Assembly: GCF_000016285.1 (NCBI RefSeq) | Contig: NC_011989.1 | Location: 933,001-997,000, forward strand | DNA: 64,000 nucleotides | From: Allorhizobium ampelinum S4 | GTDB taxonomy: Bacteria; Pseudomonadota; Alphaproteobacteria; Rhizobiales; Rhizobiaceae | Direction of reading: 5' to 3' | Shown here: one piece after another, positions 1 to 8,614 of the stretch | Numbering within the stretch: the first letter of the stretch is position 1 | How the letters are laid out: the number at the start of each line of letters is the position of its first letter | The notes under the pieces: generated by a model | What the model saw: only the letters and a program-made list of their open reading frames with translations | Told to the model about the DNA's origin: nothing | Databases searched by the model: none | Translations under genes and position numbers: made by a program

Positions 1-1
1 T

Positions 2-1132
2 TTGCAGGGTGCCGTGCCGATGCTGCAACCGGAATTGTCGGGGGATTTTGCCCAGCTGATGCAATGGGCGGACCGCACGCGTCGCATGACGGTGCGCACC
101 AATGCCGACACGCCGGGCGATGCGCGGGCCGCCCGCTCTTTCGGCGCTGAGGGTATCGGACTTTGCCGCACCGAACATATGTTTTTCGAAGGTGAGCGCA
201 TCCATGTGATGCGCGAAATGATTCTCGCTGAAAACGAAGCGGGTCGCCGGGCTGCCCTCGACAAGCTGTTGCCAATGCAGCGCTCGGACTTTACCGAGCT
301 GTTCACCATCATGCATGGCCTGCCGGTGACGATCCGCCTGCTCGATCCGCCGCTGCACGAATTCCTGCCGAAGACGGCCAAGGAAATTACCGAGGTGGCC
401 GTGGCGATGGGCATGGAGCCGCGCGCTCTGGCGCAGCGAGTCGAGGCTTTGCACGAGTTCAACCCCATGCTCGGCCATCGCGGCTGCCGGTTGGCGATTT
501 CCTATCCTGAAATTGCCGAGATGCAGGCGCGGGCGATTTTCGAAGCCGCCGTTGCCGCAGGCCTTGAGACCGGTGCACCGGTCGTACCTGAGATCATGGT
601 GCCGCTGGTCGGGCTGCGCTCCGAGCTGGATTATGTGAAGGGCGTGATCGACCGGATTGCCTCTGAAGTGATGCGGGAAGGCAAGCTGGAAATCTCCTAT
701 CTGGTCGGCACGATGATCGAGCTGCCGCGTGCCGCCATCCGCGCCCATGTGATTGCCGAGGCCGCCGAATTTTTCTCCTTCGGCACCAACGACCTGACCC
801 AGACGACGTTCGGCATGTCACGCGACGACGCAGCCGCCTTCCTTCCGACCTATCAGCGCAAGGGGATTATCGAGCGCGATCCATTCATCTCGCTGGATTT
901 CGACGGGGTCGGCGAGTTGATCCGCATGGCCGCCGAGCGCGGTCGCCAGACCCGTCCCGATATGAAGCTCGGTATTTGCGGCGAACATGGCGGCGACCCG
1001 GCCTCGATCCATTTCTGCGAGGATGTCGGGCTGGATTATGTCTCCTGCTCACCCTTCCGGGTGCCGATTGCCCGGCTGTCCGCCGCCCAGGCAAGTATCA
1101 AGCAAAGGCGCCTCATGGCGAAGGAAGTTTGA
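2..1132 (+). CDS. ppdK: Pyruvate, phosphate dikinase (C-terminal part, 5' end outside window)
   Basis: This enzyme interconverts pyruvate, ATP and phosphate with phosphoenolpyruvate, AMP and pyrophosphate in the cytoplasm. The visible 376 residues are the PEP/pyruvate-binding TIM barrel of the PEP-utilizer family. The family signature [10 protein letters not shown] lies near residue 53 of the fragment, and the catalytic cysteine sits in [11 protein letters not shown] near residue 326. A full-length enzyme has about 890 residues, so the phosphohistidine and nucleotide domains must lie upstream of the window. The apparent TTG start at position 2 is only the window edge, not a real start. PEP synthase and enzyme I share this barrel, but the motif context and the C-terminal position of this domain fit PPDK better. 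Confidence 0.93.
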   Translation: MQGAVPMLQPELSGDFAQLMQWADRTRRMTVRTNADTPGDARAARSFGAEGIGLCRTEHMFFEGERIHVMREMILAENEAGRRAALDKLLPMQRSDFTELFTIMHGLPVTIRLLDPPLHEFLPKTAKEITEVAVAMGMEPRALAQRVEALHEFNPMLGHRGCRLAISYPEIAEMQARAIFEAAVAAGLETGAPVVPEIMVPLVGLRSELDYVKGVIDRIASEVMREGKLEISYLVGTMIELPRAAIRAHVIAEAAEFFSFGTNDLTQTTFGMSRDDAAAFLPTYQRKGIIERDPFISLDFDGVGELIRMAAERGRQTRPDMKLGICGEHGGDPASIHFCEDVGLDYVSCSPFRVPIARLSAAQASIKQRRLMAKEV

Positions 1133-1297
1133 AGCCACCTAATGTTTATTCGCCGTTTCGGCACAAAATGCCCTGTTCAGTTGCATTTTATCAATTGAAT
1201 TTCGGCTTTGTTTCAAATGGTTTTATAAAACAGCAACCCAACAAGGATTGAAGAACAGGACTGGTGTCCCGGACGCTTCAGCACATGGTTGGGTAAA

Positions 1298-2749
1298 ATG
1301 CGCTTTAAAGACCTGCTTTCAAAATTCATCGCTGATGACAATGGCAATTTTGCCATCATGTCGGCCATTCTGCTGATGCCGTTGCTTTTGGCCGTCGGTG
1401 CGGCGGTGGACTACAGTTCAGCGCGGGATCATCGCAACGATATTCAGGTAACCGCCGATTCGGCTATCCTGGCTGCGGCGTCGAGCTATTCCTCGTCTTC
1501 CGGCGTTGATTCCCTGGCAGCTGGGATCGACAGCTATCTTGATTCCAAATTGACGGATCAGGGTTCCAATGACGTCGATACCGCCGCAGTGCCCAAGCGG
1601 TTAAGTGGGCCGACCTTGTCGGCGGATGGCAAGGAAATCTGCATTGTCGTTGGCGAAGGCGTTCCGACCAGTTTCATGCAACTGGCCGGGGTCAAGACCG
1701 TAGACGTCTCCGCCAAATCCTGTGCAGCGCTGCCGGGCAATATTGATCTCGAAGTGTCCCTGGTGCTCGACGTCTCCAGCTCGATGATCGAGGAAGGTCG
1801 TTTTGTGCCGATGCAGACGGCAGTGAAGAGCTTTTTGACCTCTTTTGCCAATGATGCCACGGTTGCCAAACGCAGCAAGATTGCCATCGCGCCGTTTTCC
1901 AGCCGTTTCAACATTGGCCTCACCCATAAGGACTGGTTGAAGGCTTATGGTGGCAATGATGCCGTTCCTAGCCGTTGGACCGATCCCAAGTCCTATTATA
2001 AGGACTCGAAATATAGTTTCAGCCAGTGGATCGATAATGTCACGACGCTGGCCTATACCTCCAGTAATTATTACTGGATTGGCTGCGTCGAGCCGCGCGC
2101 CGACGTGGAAATGAAGGATAATGGTGCCATCGGTACCTACGGCCTGAGCGATGCGCCACCCAGCACCGAGGCTTTCGTGGCGCAGGATTACAACACCGGC
2201 TCTTCCACCAGCTTCTGCCCGCCGCCCATCGTTCCCCTGACATCGAGCTTTAGTACGTTGCAAAGCGCTATCGCGGACATGACATCAGAAGGCTCCACCC
2301 GGCTCGATGCCGGGATGCTGGCGGGCTGGTATACGCTGTCGCCCAAATGGCGTTCGGCATGGGGTGGTGGGACCGCGCCCGCCGACTATTCCGAGAAGGT
2401 CAAGAAGGTCATTGTTTTCATGACCGATGGTGAGATGAATGTGAAATTTGGTTCCACGGACCCTGCCAAGAGCAGTACCGAAAAGCTGGACTGGATTTGT
2501 GATAAAAACCGCACAAAATCCTGCAATGACACTGCCACCAATGCGCTTCTGACAACTTGCGACTCGATCAAATCCAACAATATCGAGATTTACGCGATTT
2601 CCTATAGTTCGGAAGCCGATGTCCAGAATTTGCAGACCTGTTCCAGCGGCACCAAATATTACTTCAGCGCCTCCACCACCAATATCAAGGATGTCTATAC
2701 GGCGATCTCCAAGAACATTATCGGCAGTACGGTGCGGCTGACGCAGTGA
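1298..2749 (+). CDS. TadG-like protein with N-terminal pilus-type segment and von Willebrand factor A domain
   Basis: The N-terminus carries the Tad/TadE-like layout: a short cytoplasmic stretch with a DNGNFAIMSA motif, one hydrophobic segment at about residues 20-40, then an extracytoplasmic region. A VWA domain starts near residue 150, with an intact metal-ion-dependent adhesion site motif DVSSS at about 158-162 and a later FMTDGEMN segment. Rhizobial proteins of this type are exported and linked to Flp/Tad pili or to surface adhesion; no other tad gene is present here. I start at the ATG at 1298; an in-frame TTG at 1289 is the alternative and neither has a strong ribosome binding site. The 165 bases between ppdK and this gene suggest a separate transcript. 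The exact ligand or partner is unknown. Confidence 0.8.
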   Translation: MRFKDLLSKFIADDNGNFAIMSAILLMPLLLAVGAAVDYSSARDHRNDIQVTADSAILAAASSYSSSSGVDSLAAGIDSYLDSKLTDQGSNDVDTAAVPKRLSGPTLSADGKEICIVVGEGVPTSFMQLAGVKTVDVSAKSCAALPGNIDLEVSLVLDVSSSMIEEGRFVPMQTAVKSFLTSFANDATVAKRSKIAIAPFSSRFNIGLTHKDWLKAYGGNDAVPSRWTDPKSYYKDSKYSFSQWIDNVTTLAYTSSNYYWIGCVEPRADVEMKDNGAIGTYGLSDAPPSTEAFVAQDYNTGSSTSFCPPPIVPLTSSFSTLQSAIADMTSEGSTRLDAGMLAGWYTLSPKWRSAWGGGTAPADYSEKVKKVIVFMTDGEMNVKFGSTDPAKSSTEKLDWICDKNRTKSCNDTATNALLTTCDSIKSNNIEIYAISYSSEADVQNLQTCSSGTKYYFSASTTNIKDVYTAISKNIIGSTVRLTQ

Positions 2750-2846
2750 ACAGGACGGCGACAGACGGGATGAATAGCAGTACGGGTGACAAATTGCCTT
2801 GATTATGAGATAGGCCGGGTCGTCACACTCGCAAAGGCCAGGCTCG

Positions 2847-3890
2847 ATGAACGACACGCACCGGACATCCTCCACGGCGCCCACCTCCCGCAAACGCCGT
2901 CAGAAGGGCCGCGACACCCCGCCGCCCGGCTTACAATCTGGCAAGCAGCAGCGCGAGGGGCAGGGCAAGGCCGTTCCTGCGGCTGCGTCCGGTAATGACA
3001 AATGGGCGCAGGCCCGCCGCGTTATGAAGACGGATCGTTTTCGCGCCAGTGCGCTTCTGGCCGGTTTCGGCCTGTTTCTGTTGGCCGTGTCGCAAAGCCT
3101 GCCGCATGATTATGGTTTCACCGAGCTTGGCGCGCTGTTCACCTTCTCGGTGTATGACCTGGTTCTGGCCATGCTAGGCATCGCGGTCGCCTGTGCGATG
3201 ATGCCCAGCGCCCGACAATTCGCCATTACCATCGGCGTGTTTCTCGGCGTCTTATCGGTCATGCTGCTATTTTTCGACCCGATTTTCGTCGCCATCCGCG
3301 AAAGCGCGCTGGGGCAGGTGCTTTACCTGATCGCGCCGCTGGCCGTCGCCATCACCGGTGCCAGTCTCTGGCTTTCGGGGCGCTGGCGGGATCGGGCCAT
3401 GCTGGCATCCGCTGCTGTTGTCGGTTTTTCCTTCTCGTTGTTTCTTGGCCTGGACGATTTCGGCGTCGGCATTCCGTCTTTTGCGATTGCCTCTGTGCTT
3501 TCGGCCCTGTGGATCATTCTCACCCCGGCCTTTCTGCTACGCTGCTTCAAGGGCCCCTGGCTGAACATTCCCTCGCGTATCCTCGGCAGCTGGCTACTGG
3601 TCATTGCCATTATCGTCACCGTCTCGCTCTATGTGCCGCTGCCAATCAAGACCCAGCCGCCCGTCGATCTCGGCCAGCCGGACCTGTCAATCGATGGCGA
3701 GGACCCCGGTACAGCTCCGACCGACCCCTCTGCCTTGCAGGACCCCTCTGCCTTGCAAGATAAGGGCGCCTACGGCTCGATGAATTCCAACGGCACGCAG
3801 GTGCCTGATTTCCTGGAAGAGGAGCCAAAGCCCGACCCCAATGCCCCCTCCGTGTTCGAGGGGTTGAAAACGCCAAAGATTGGTGGATGA
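2847..3890 (+). CDS. Hypothetical multi-pass membrane protein with disordered ends
   Basis: This 347-residue protein is not recognised as any named family. It opens with about 60 basic, proline- and glycine-rich residues, followed by six or so hydrophobic segments between about residues 65 and 265. It ends in an acidic, proline-rich tail of about 80 residues. The tail contains a perfect in-register duplication of the hexapeptide DPSALQ, encoded by a tandem 18-base repeat near 3724-3759. It follows the VWA gene by 97 bases on the same strand and could be co-transcribed with it. It ends 6 bases from the convergent LysR gene. A later start at an internal ATG (near position 3024) would remove the basic leader and is possible. 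Confidence 0.65.
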   Translation: MNDTHRTSSTAPTSRKRRQKGRDTPPPGLQSGKQQREGQGKAVPAAASGNDKWAQARRVMKTDRFRASALLAGFGLFLLAVSQSLPHDYGFTELGALFTFSVYDLVLAMLGIAVACAMMPSARQFAITIGVFLGVLSVMLLFFDPIFVAIRESALGQVLYLIAPLAVAITGASLWLSGRWRDRAMLASAAVVGFSFSLFLGLDDFGVGIPSFAIASVLSALWIILTPAFLLRCFKGPWLNIPSRILGSWLLVIAIIVTVSLYVPLPIKTQPPVDLGQPDLSIDGEDPGTAPTDPSALQDPSALQDKGAYGSMNSNGTQVPDFLEEEPKPDPNAPSVFEGLKTPKIGG

Positions 3891-3896
3891 GAATGC

Positions 3897-4847
3897 TTAT
3901 GGCAGATGCCTTGTTTCTGCGGTCGGGCGCGCAGTGGATGCCTGCGCCAGATGGGCTCGCATGCGTTGCGACAGCCAGTCGGTGAATACCAGCCGTCGTT
4001 CATCGGCGGCAAAATCGCTATTGGAGACGGCGAGATAATGGGTGCCATCCTGATGAAACGCACCGAGTGCGGCCAGTCGTCCGGCTGCCATATCCGTCGT
4101 CACCATATGGATCGATGCCAGCGCGACACCCTGGCCAGCCATCGCCGCCTCGAGGGCCAGATAGAAATGCTCGTAAAAAATGTCCGAGTTGAACTTGCGG
4201 GTTCCCGGCTGGGTCTTGCGCCAGTTCAGCCAGGCATCGGGACGCGAGCGGGTATGCAGGGCCGGTACGCTGGGGCGAGGTACGTTGTTGAGATCAGCCG
4301 CCACCTGCGGCGTGCAAACCATTCCCATCGCTTCCGGCGCCAGTTCCCTCACATGCAGGCGGGGGTCGATGGCAAAATCGTTGCGCCGCACGGCAAGGTC
4401 GACGTGATCGCGGCGAAAATCGATTTTCCCGCCTGCGGCGAGAACCTTGACATCCAGACCGGTCCTTTCTTTCAGATCACCAAGGTTTGGTATGAGGAAT
4501 TTCAGGCAGAGCGTCGGTTCGCAGGAGACGATCAGGGGTTGCGCATAGGCATTGCTGCGAAAATCCGTTACGACATTTTCCAGATCCTGGAACACGGAGG
4601 CAAGCCTGGCCGCCAGTTGACGACCGCGCTCCGTCAGGAAGACCGCCCGGTTGCGACGCAGGAACAGCGGCTCGCCCAGACTTTCCTCCAGATTTTTGAC
4701 CTGCTTGCTGATCGCCCCGTGTGTGACGTGCAATTCCTGGGCCGCCAACACAAAACTTTCATACCGTGCTGCCACCGAAAAGGCCTTCAAAGCCCCCAAT
4801 TGTGGCAGGCGCGCCATCCTGGATCGGAATTCGGAACTGTCGGTCAT
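3897..4847 (-). CDS. LysR-family transcriptional regulator (GcvA-like)
   Basis: The 316-residue protein has the LysR layout: an N-terminal winged helix at about residues 13-75, including the helix-turn-helix stretch AAQELHVTHGAISKQVKNLE, followed by a periplasmic-binding-like effector domain. The sequence resembles the GcvA/AmpR branch, whose members often sense amino acids or related molecules. It is transcribed divergently from the dioxygenase gene with 114 bases between the two starts. That is the classical arrangement for a LysR protein controlling its neighbour. The intergenic region is AT-rich and contains a T-N11-A type stretch around 4895-4920 that could be its site; this is inference. 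The effector is likely the dioxygenase substrate or product. Confidence 0.9.
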   Translation of the reverse strand: MTDSSEFRSRMARLPQLGALKAFSVAARYESFVLAAQELHVTHGAISKQVKNLEESLGEPLFLRRNRAVFLTERGRQLAARLASVFQDLENVVTDFRSNAYAQPLIVSCEPTLCLKFLIPNLGDLKERTGLDVKVLAAGGKIDFRRDHVDLAVRRNDFAIDPRLHVRELAPEAMGMVCTPQVAADLNNVPRPSVPALHTRSRPDAWLNWRKTQPGTRKFNSDIFYEHFYLALEAAMAGQGVALASIHMVTTDMAAGRLAALGAFHQDGTHYLAVSNSDFAADERRLVFTDWLSQRMRAHLAQASTARPTAETRHLP

Positions 4848-4961
4848 ATGTGTGAATTTACCTCACGCTTTTGCTCGAAAATATATCGGTTTTCACGAAA
4901 CACAACATATGATTGATAATCGGTGTCGGCGGGTTACGCCGATTAAATCGGAGCCATTTTA

Positions 4962-5720
4962 ATGCAAGGCAATATTTCAGTTTTAAAGCACAGCGATCCG
5001 GCCAATGTGACCAATATCGATGTCTGCCAACAGTTGCATGACTTCGATTTTGTGTTTCTTGAAGGCAACAATTTTCTCGATGTCATTCATCAAAGCCATT
5101 TTAGCAGCCAGGACATTGCTGATTTTCAGGCGTCCTGGGATGATCTTAAGCCGGATACCTATATGGCCGACGGTGGCAAATATCGCCTTCGCCGGCACGC
5201 AACCCTGACGGGCGCGCCCAAGGGCGGGCCCGTCACTCTCGAAAAGCATCAGCCGCATTTCCAGACGACATCCTACAACCCTCTGAATGGCGGCATTGAG
5301 CGCCATTTCGAGCCGGTATTGGCATCGACCATTGAAAATCCGGTGATGCAGGCGATTTTCTCTTTTGCATCCAGCACATTTGGCGCTCTTTCGCCGTTTT
5401 CGACCTGGCACATGGAGTTGCATCAGTTCCGCATTGAGGCTGTGCAGACCGGTGGAAAGCCAACACCTGAAGGCGTTCACCGCGACGGTGTGGATTTCGT
5501 GCTGATGGTTCTCATCAATCGGCAGAATATTGTTGGTGGCGAAACCTCCATCCTGGATCGGGACGGCGTCAAGCTGGCGGAATTTACGCTGACGGACCCC
5601 TTCGATGCTGCAATTGTCAATGATGAACGCGTTGCCCATGGCGTAACGCCGATCACCAAGCTCGATCCCGACCAGCAGGGCCTGCGCGATGTTCTGGTCC
5701 TGACCTTCCGCCGCAAATAA
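4962..5720 (+). CDS. 2-oxoglutarate/Fe(II)-dependent amino acid dioxygenase (PF10014 family, isoleucine-dioxygenase type)
   Basis: The 252-residue protein matches the 2OG-Fe_dioxy family, which includes free L-amino acid hydroxylases such as L-isoleucine 4-hydroxylase of Bacillus thuringiensis. The iron-binding facial triad is visible: H173 and D175 in VHRDGVD, and H226 in VAHGVTP. R242 or R250 near the C-terminus is the candidate 2-oxoglutarate-binding arginine. Expected reaction: amino acid + O2 + 2-oxoglutarate gives hydroxyamino acid + CO2 + succinate, in the cytoplasm. The substrate cannot be read from sequence; isoleucine, leucine, methionine and related residues are known for the family. 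It leads a three-gene cassette with a LysE exporter and a ThrH phosphatase, and a LysR regulator diverges from it. Confidence 0.85.
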   Translation: MQGNISVLKHSDPANVTNIDVCQQLHDFDFVFLEGNNFLDVIHQSHFSSQDIADFQASWDDLKPDTYMADGGKYRLRRHATLTGAPKGGPVTLEKHQPHFQTTSYNPLNGGIERHFEPVLASTIENPVMQAIFSFASSTFGALSPFSTWHMELHQFRIEAVQTGGKPTPEGVHRDGVDFVLMVLINRQNIVGGETSILDRDGVKLAEFTLTDPFDAAIVNDERVAHGVTPITKLDPDQQGLRDVLVLTFRRK

Positions 5721-5780
5721 ATGCAGATGTCAGCCGCGCGGAACCGCGCGGCTGTTGTCGGATCCGGAGCCCACATATTT

Positions 5781-6410
5781 ATGGAACAAATACTTCTGAT
5801 TGCTTCGATAACCTGGCTGGCCGTTCTCAGCCCCGGCGCGGATTTTGCCATGGTGTCGCGCAATAGTTTTCTCTATGGCCGCAAATCCGGGCTGGCGGCC
5901 TCGATGGGCATTGCCATCGCCTGCTGGTTTCATGTGATCTATGCCATGTTCGGCATTGCGATCATCCAGCATATTTTCCCCAATATTCTGGATATCATCA
6001 AATTCGTCGGCGCGGCCTATCTGGTCTATGCGGGCCTGGCCACGGCCTTCAGCAAGATACGCGATGTCGAAGGCAGTCTGGTTCCCAGCGACAGATCCAT
6101 GGGCCGGGAAATGATGACGGGTATTCTGACCAATGGTCTCAATCCGAAGACGTCGATTTTCGTGATCAGTCTCTACACGCAATTCATCGGCAAGGACACG
6201 CCGCTGTCCCACCAATTGCTTTGGGGCCTGTTCATCTCCCTGTCGCATTTGCTGTGGTTCGCATCCGTTTCGACCTTTCTGTCCAACCCGGCCATTCGAA
6301 CCGTTGTGCTGCGTCGCCAGCGCCTGTTCAATATCCTGATCGGGGTCGTGCTCGCCTCGCTGGGGGCCATTCTGTTCACCGCGGGCACTTTGGGGAGTGG
6401 CGCGCAATGA
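5781..6410 (+). CDS. LysE/RhtB-family amino acid exporter
   Basis: The protein has 209 residues and six predicted membrane segments. It carries the family hallmark near the N-terminus, SPGADFAMVSRNSF, and a matching NGLNPKTSIF stretch in the middle. LysE/RhtB proteins export amino acids and analogues by proton antiport across the inner membrane. I place the start at the ATG at 5781, which gives a family-typical N-terminus; an upstream in-frame ATG at 5721 would add 20 hydrophilic residues that do not fit. The gene follows the dioxygenase by 60 bases, and its stop codon overlaps the start of the next gene in an ATGA. In this setting it most likely exports the hydroxylated amino acid or protects against its accumulation. 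Confidence 0.88.
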   Translation: MEQILLIASITWLAVLSPGADFAMVSRNSFLYGRKSGLAASMGIAIACWFHVIYAMFGIAIIQHIFPNILDIIKFVGAAYLVYAGLATAFSKIRDVEGSLVPSDRSMGREMMTGILTNGLNPKTSIFVISLYTQFIGKDTPLSHQLLWGLFISLSHLLWFASVSTFLSNPAIRTVVLRRQRLFNILIGVVLASLGAILFTAGTLGSGAQ

Positions 6411-7078
6411 CCGCATCCATCTGTTCCTTCATCGATCTCGAAGGCGTTCTCGTTCCGGAAATGTGGCCGCATATCGCCAAGTCGTTCGGAATTCCCGAAC
6501 TCCAGGCGACCACGCGGGAAATTCCCGATTACCGTCAATTGCTGGATCAGCGGATAAAACACCTGTCCGATCACCACGTTACCCTGGCCGAAATCTGCGC
6601 CAGTGTCGCGGAACTCGATCTGTTCAATGGGGCGGTGGAATTCCTCGCAGCGCTCAAGCTGCGTGGGCGTGTGGTGATCGTCTCGGATTCCTTCAGCCCG
6701 ATGAACCGGCATTTTATCGAGCAGATCGCTGCTGATCAGGTCCTCTGTCACAGTTTTCAGACCAATGACGAGGATATCGTCACCGGCTTCGACTTCTGGA
6801 ATGGGCTGGCTGGAAAACATCTCTGTTTCGACGCCGTCGATACCGAGGGCTGCGCCCATTTTGCAATGGGCGACGCGTTGAACGACATTTCAATGATCCG
6901 TGCGGCGACCTATGGCGTGCTGTTTCAGCCCTCGATGGCGACGCTGCTGGCCGCGCCGGATCTGCGGGCTACATCATCCTATAGTGAAGTCCTCGATATC
7001 CTCGATGAAGCCATTTATATCAATAGCAGATCGGCCTCAAAGAGGGCCACGACTTTCCTGGGGAGCGCTTTCGGCTGA
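6407..7078 (+). CDS. thrH: ThrH-type HAD phosphatase / phosphoserine:homoserine phosphotransferase
   Basis: This 223-residue HAD-superfamily protein closely follows the pattern of Pseudomonas ThrH. Motif I is DLEGVLVPE with nucleophile D10 and acid E12. The ThrH-characteristic ATTREIPDY stretch follows at about residue 36. Motif II is IVSDSF and motif IV GDALND. ThrH dephosphorylates phosphoserine and can pass the phosphate to homoserine. The gene begins at an ATG overlapping the stop codon of the exporter, so the two are translationally coupled. No serine or threonine biosynthesis gene is nearby; its coupling to an amino acid hydroxylase suggests that it acts on a phosphorylated hydroxyamino acid or on homoserine-like products. 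That role is inference; SerB-type phosphoserine phosphatase is the alternative. Confidence 0.82.
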   Translation: MTASICSFIDLEGVLVPEMWPHIAKSFGIPELQATTREIPDYRQLLDQRIKHLSDHHVTLAEICASVAELDLFNGAVEFLAALKLRGRVVIVSDSFSPMNRHFIEQIAADQVLCHSFQTNDEDIVTGFDFWNGLAGKHLCFDAVDTEGCAHFAMGDALNDISMIRAATYGVLFQPSMATLLAAPDLRATSSYSEVLDILDEAIYINSRSASKRATTFLGSAFG

Positions 7079-7115
7079 CAGCATATACGACCACGTATCA
7101 TGCTAGAGTTTCCTT

Positions 7116-7209
7116 ACAGCACCGTGCGTTTTATAAAACGCACGGTGCTGTAACGTTTTAAATCTGCTGCATAATTCCTTAAATCGACTCCGATTTAAGG
7201 AATTATGCA
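7116..7209. repeat. Composite palindromic element, copy 1
   Basis: Two perfect inverted repeats lie side by side. The first, 7116-7151, is a 36-base perfect palindrome with centre TTTTATAAAA. The second, 7168-7209, has 19-base perfect arms (outer sequence TGCATAATTCC) around a four-base loop ACTC. They are separated by 16 bases. The element fills the space between the convergent thrH and exporter-adaptor genes, where it may serve as a bidirectional terminator. The same two-part design in the opposite order occurs at 60072-60185, with partial copies near 21148 and 30801, so this is a dispersed family. Confidence 0.85.
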
Positions 7210-7215
7210 TCAGCG

Positions 7216-8604
7216 TCACCGCTCCCGGAATGCCTTGTTGAAATAACTGGCCAGCGGTTTTGTGAGATAGGTGAAGGGTGAGCGTTCCGTGGTCTGGATA
7301 AAGGTTTCAACCGGCATCCCCGGCAGGACCTGGACATCGCCCAGCCGGGCAATTTCCTGTTCATCGGGCTTTATCTTCGCCTTATAGAAGCTGTTTCCAG
7401 TCTTTTCATCATTGAACACGTCGGCGGAGACCTCAATCACCGTGCCGTGGATATCCGGCGTCTGGCGGCGGTCGAAAGCGGCAAACACCAGATCGGCCTT
7501 CTGGCCGACATGCACCTGATCGATTTCATTGGGCGGCAAATTGGTGGTGATCACCAGCCCGACATTCTGCGGTATGATATAGAGGATCGGTTCTGCCGCT
7601 TTGACCACGGTGCGCAACGCATGCACGGTCAGGCCGAACACCACGCCGCCGGTTGGCGCGGTCACTTCGGTGCGGCCAAGGGTTTCCAGGGAGGAGACCC
7701 GTTTCTGACGCAATTCGGCAATCTGCGCTTCGGCATTGCGCAGATCGGTGATCGATTGTTCACGCAGTTCGCCACTAACATTCAGAATAGCGATTTCGAT
7801 CTCGGCGATTTTGGCGCGACTTTCGGCAATGCTGGCCATGGACGAGGCGATCTCGCCGTCTGCCTCGACCTCGGACCGTTGCAGCGTCATGACCTTACTG
7901 GTCTGGGTCAGGCCGTCGCGCAGCAATTTCTGCTGCACGGCCAGTTCCTCGCTGATCAACTGCCTTTGCTGGCGCAGCGCATTGAGCTTGGCGTTTAGGC
8001 CCTCGATTTGCTGGGCGGTCTGGTGCTTGCGCTCCTGCAATTGCCCGACCTGTTTGTCACGGTTTTCCTGTCGCGCCTGCAACAGGTTGCGCTGGCCCTC
8101 GATAATCTCGCGCACATGGCTGTCGGTCTTTGCCCGTTCGACAAGTTCGGGGTCGAAGCTGATCTCGCTCTTGCCATCCTGTTCGGCGGTCAGCCGCCCG
8201 GCATTGCCGAGCAGCGAAAACAACTGGTTTTCAATAATCGTCAGCTCGGATTGGTCGAGCTTTTCATCCATTCTGAGCAGAACCTGGCCGGGCTGGACGA
8301 CATCGCCCTCCTTGACCAGCAAGTCCTGCACGATGCCACCGGCCTGGTGCTGGACCACCTGACGGTTGGTTTCCACCTCCACCGTGCCGCTGCCGACCAC
8401 GGCGCCCTGGATGGTGGTCAGTGCGCTCCAGGCACCCAGCCCCAACACTAAGACCGCCAGCGCGCCATAGCCGAGTGCCGTGTGACCTTGGGCCTGCCAG
8501 ACGTGGCTTTCAGGGGTGGACGACACCCGGTTTGGCACAGGGGATGCGGGCAGGCTTGCCGGGGAAGAGGAGGCTGACGCCGATGTCTGGGAAAACAGGC
8601 TCAT
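7216..8604 (-). CDS. Type I secretion membrane fusion protein (HlyD/PrsE family)
   Basis: The 462-residue protein bridges an inner-membrane ABC exporter and an outer-membrane TolC channel. It has a short serine/proline-rich cytoplasmic tail, one membrane helix at about residues 42-64, a lipoyl-like half motif VVQHQAGGIVQDLLVKEGDVV, a long coiled-coil hairpin at about 145-310, and a beta-barrel C-terminal domain. Length and layout match PrsE and HlyD adaptors. The start at 8604 has a strong ribosome binding site (AGGAG). It follows the ABC ATPase gene by 10 bases, so the two form an operon. No TolC gene and no obvious RTX-type substrate lie nearby, so the cargo must be encoded elsewhere or near the window only by regulation. 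Confidence 0.9.
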   Translation of the reverse strand: MSLFSQTSASASSSPASLPASPVPNRVSSTPESHVWQAQGHTALGYGALAVLVLGLGAWSALTTIQGAVVGSGTVEVETNRQVVQHQAGGIVQDLLVKEGDVVQPGQVLLRMDEKLDQSELTIIENQLFSLLGNAGRLTAEQDGKSEISFDPELVERAKTDSHVREIIEGQRNLLQARQENRDKQVGQLQERKHQTAQQIEGLNAKLNALRQQRQLISEELAVQQKLLRDGLTQTSKVMTLQRSEVEADGEIASSMASIAESRAKIAEIEIAILNVSGELREQSITDLRNAEAQIAELRQKRVSSLETLGRTEVTAPTGGVVFGLTVHALRTVVKAAEPILYIIPQNVGLVITTNLPPNEIDQVHVGQKADLVFAAFDRRQTPDIHGTVIEVSADVFNDEKTGNSFYKAKIKPDEQEIARLGDVQVLPGMPVETFIQTTERSPFTYLTKPLASYFNKAFRER

Positions 8605-8614
8605 CGTCTCTCTC

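Noticed and set aside
3906..4916. Long plus-strand ORF over the LysR gene
   Set aside because: It is the complement of the clear LysR coding frame and has no recognisable domain.
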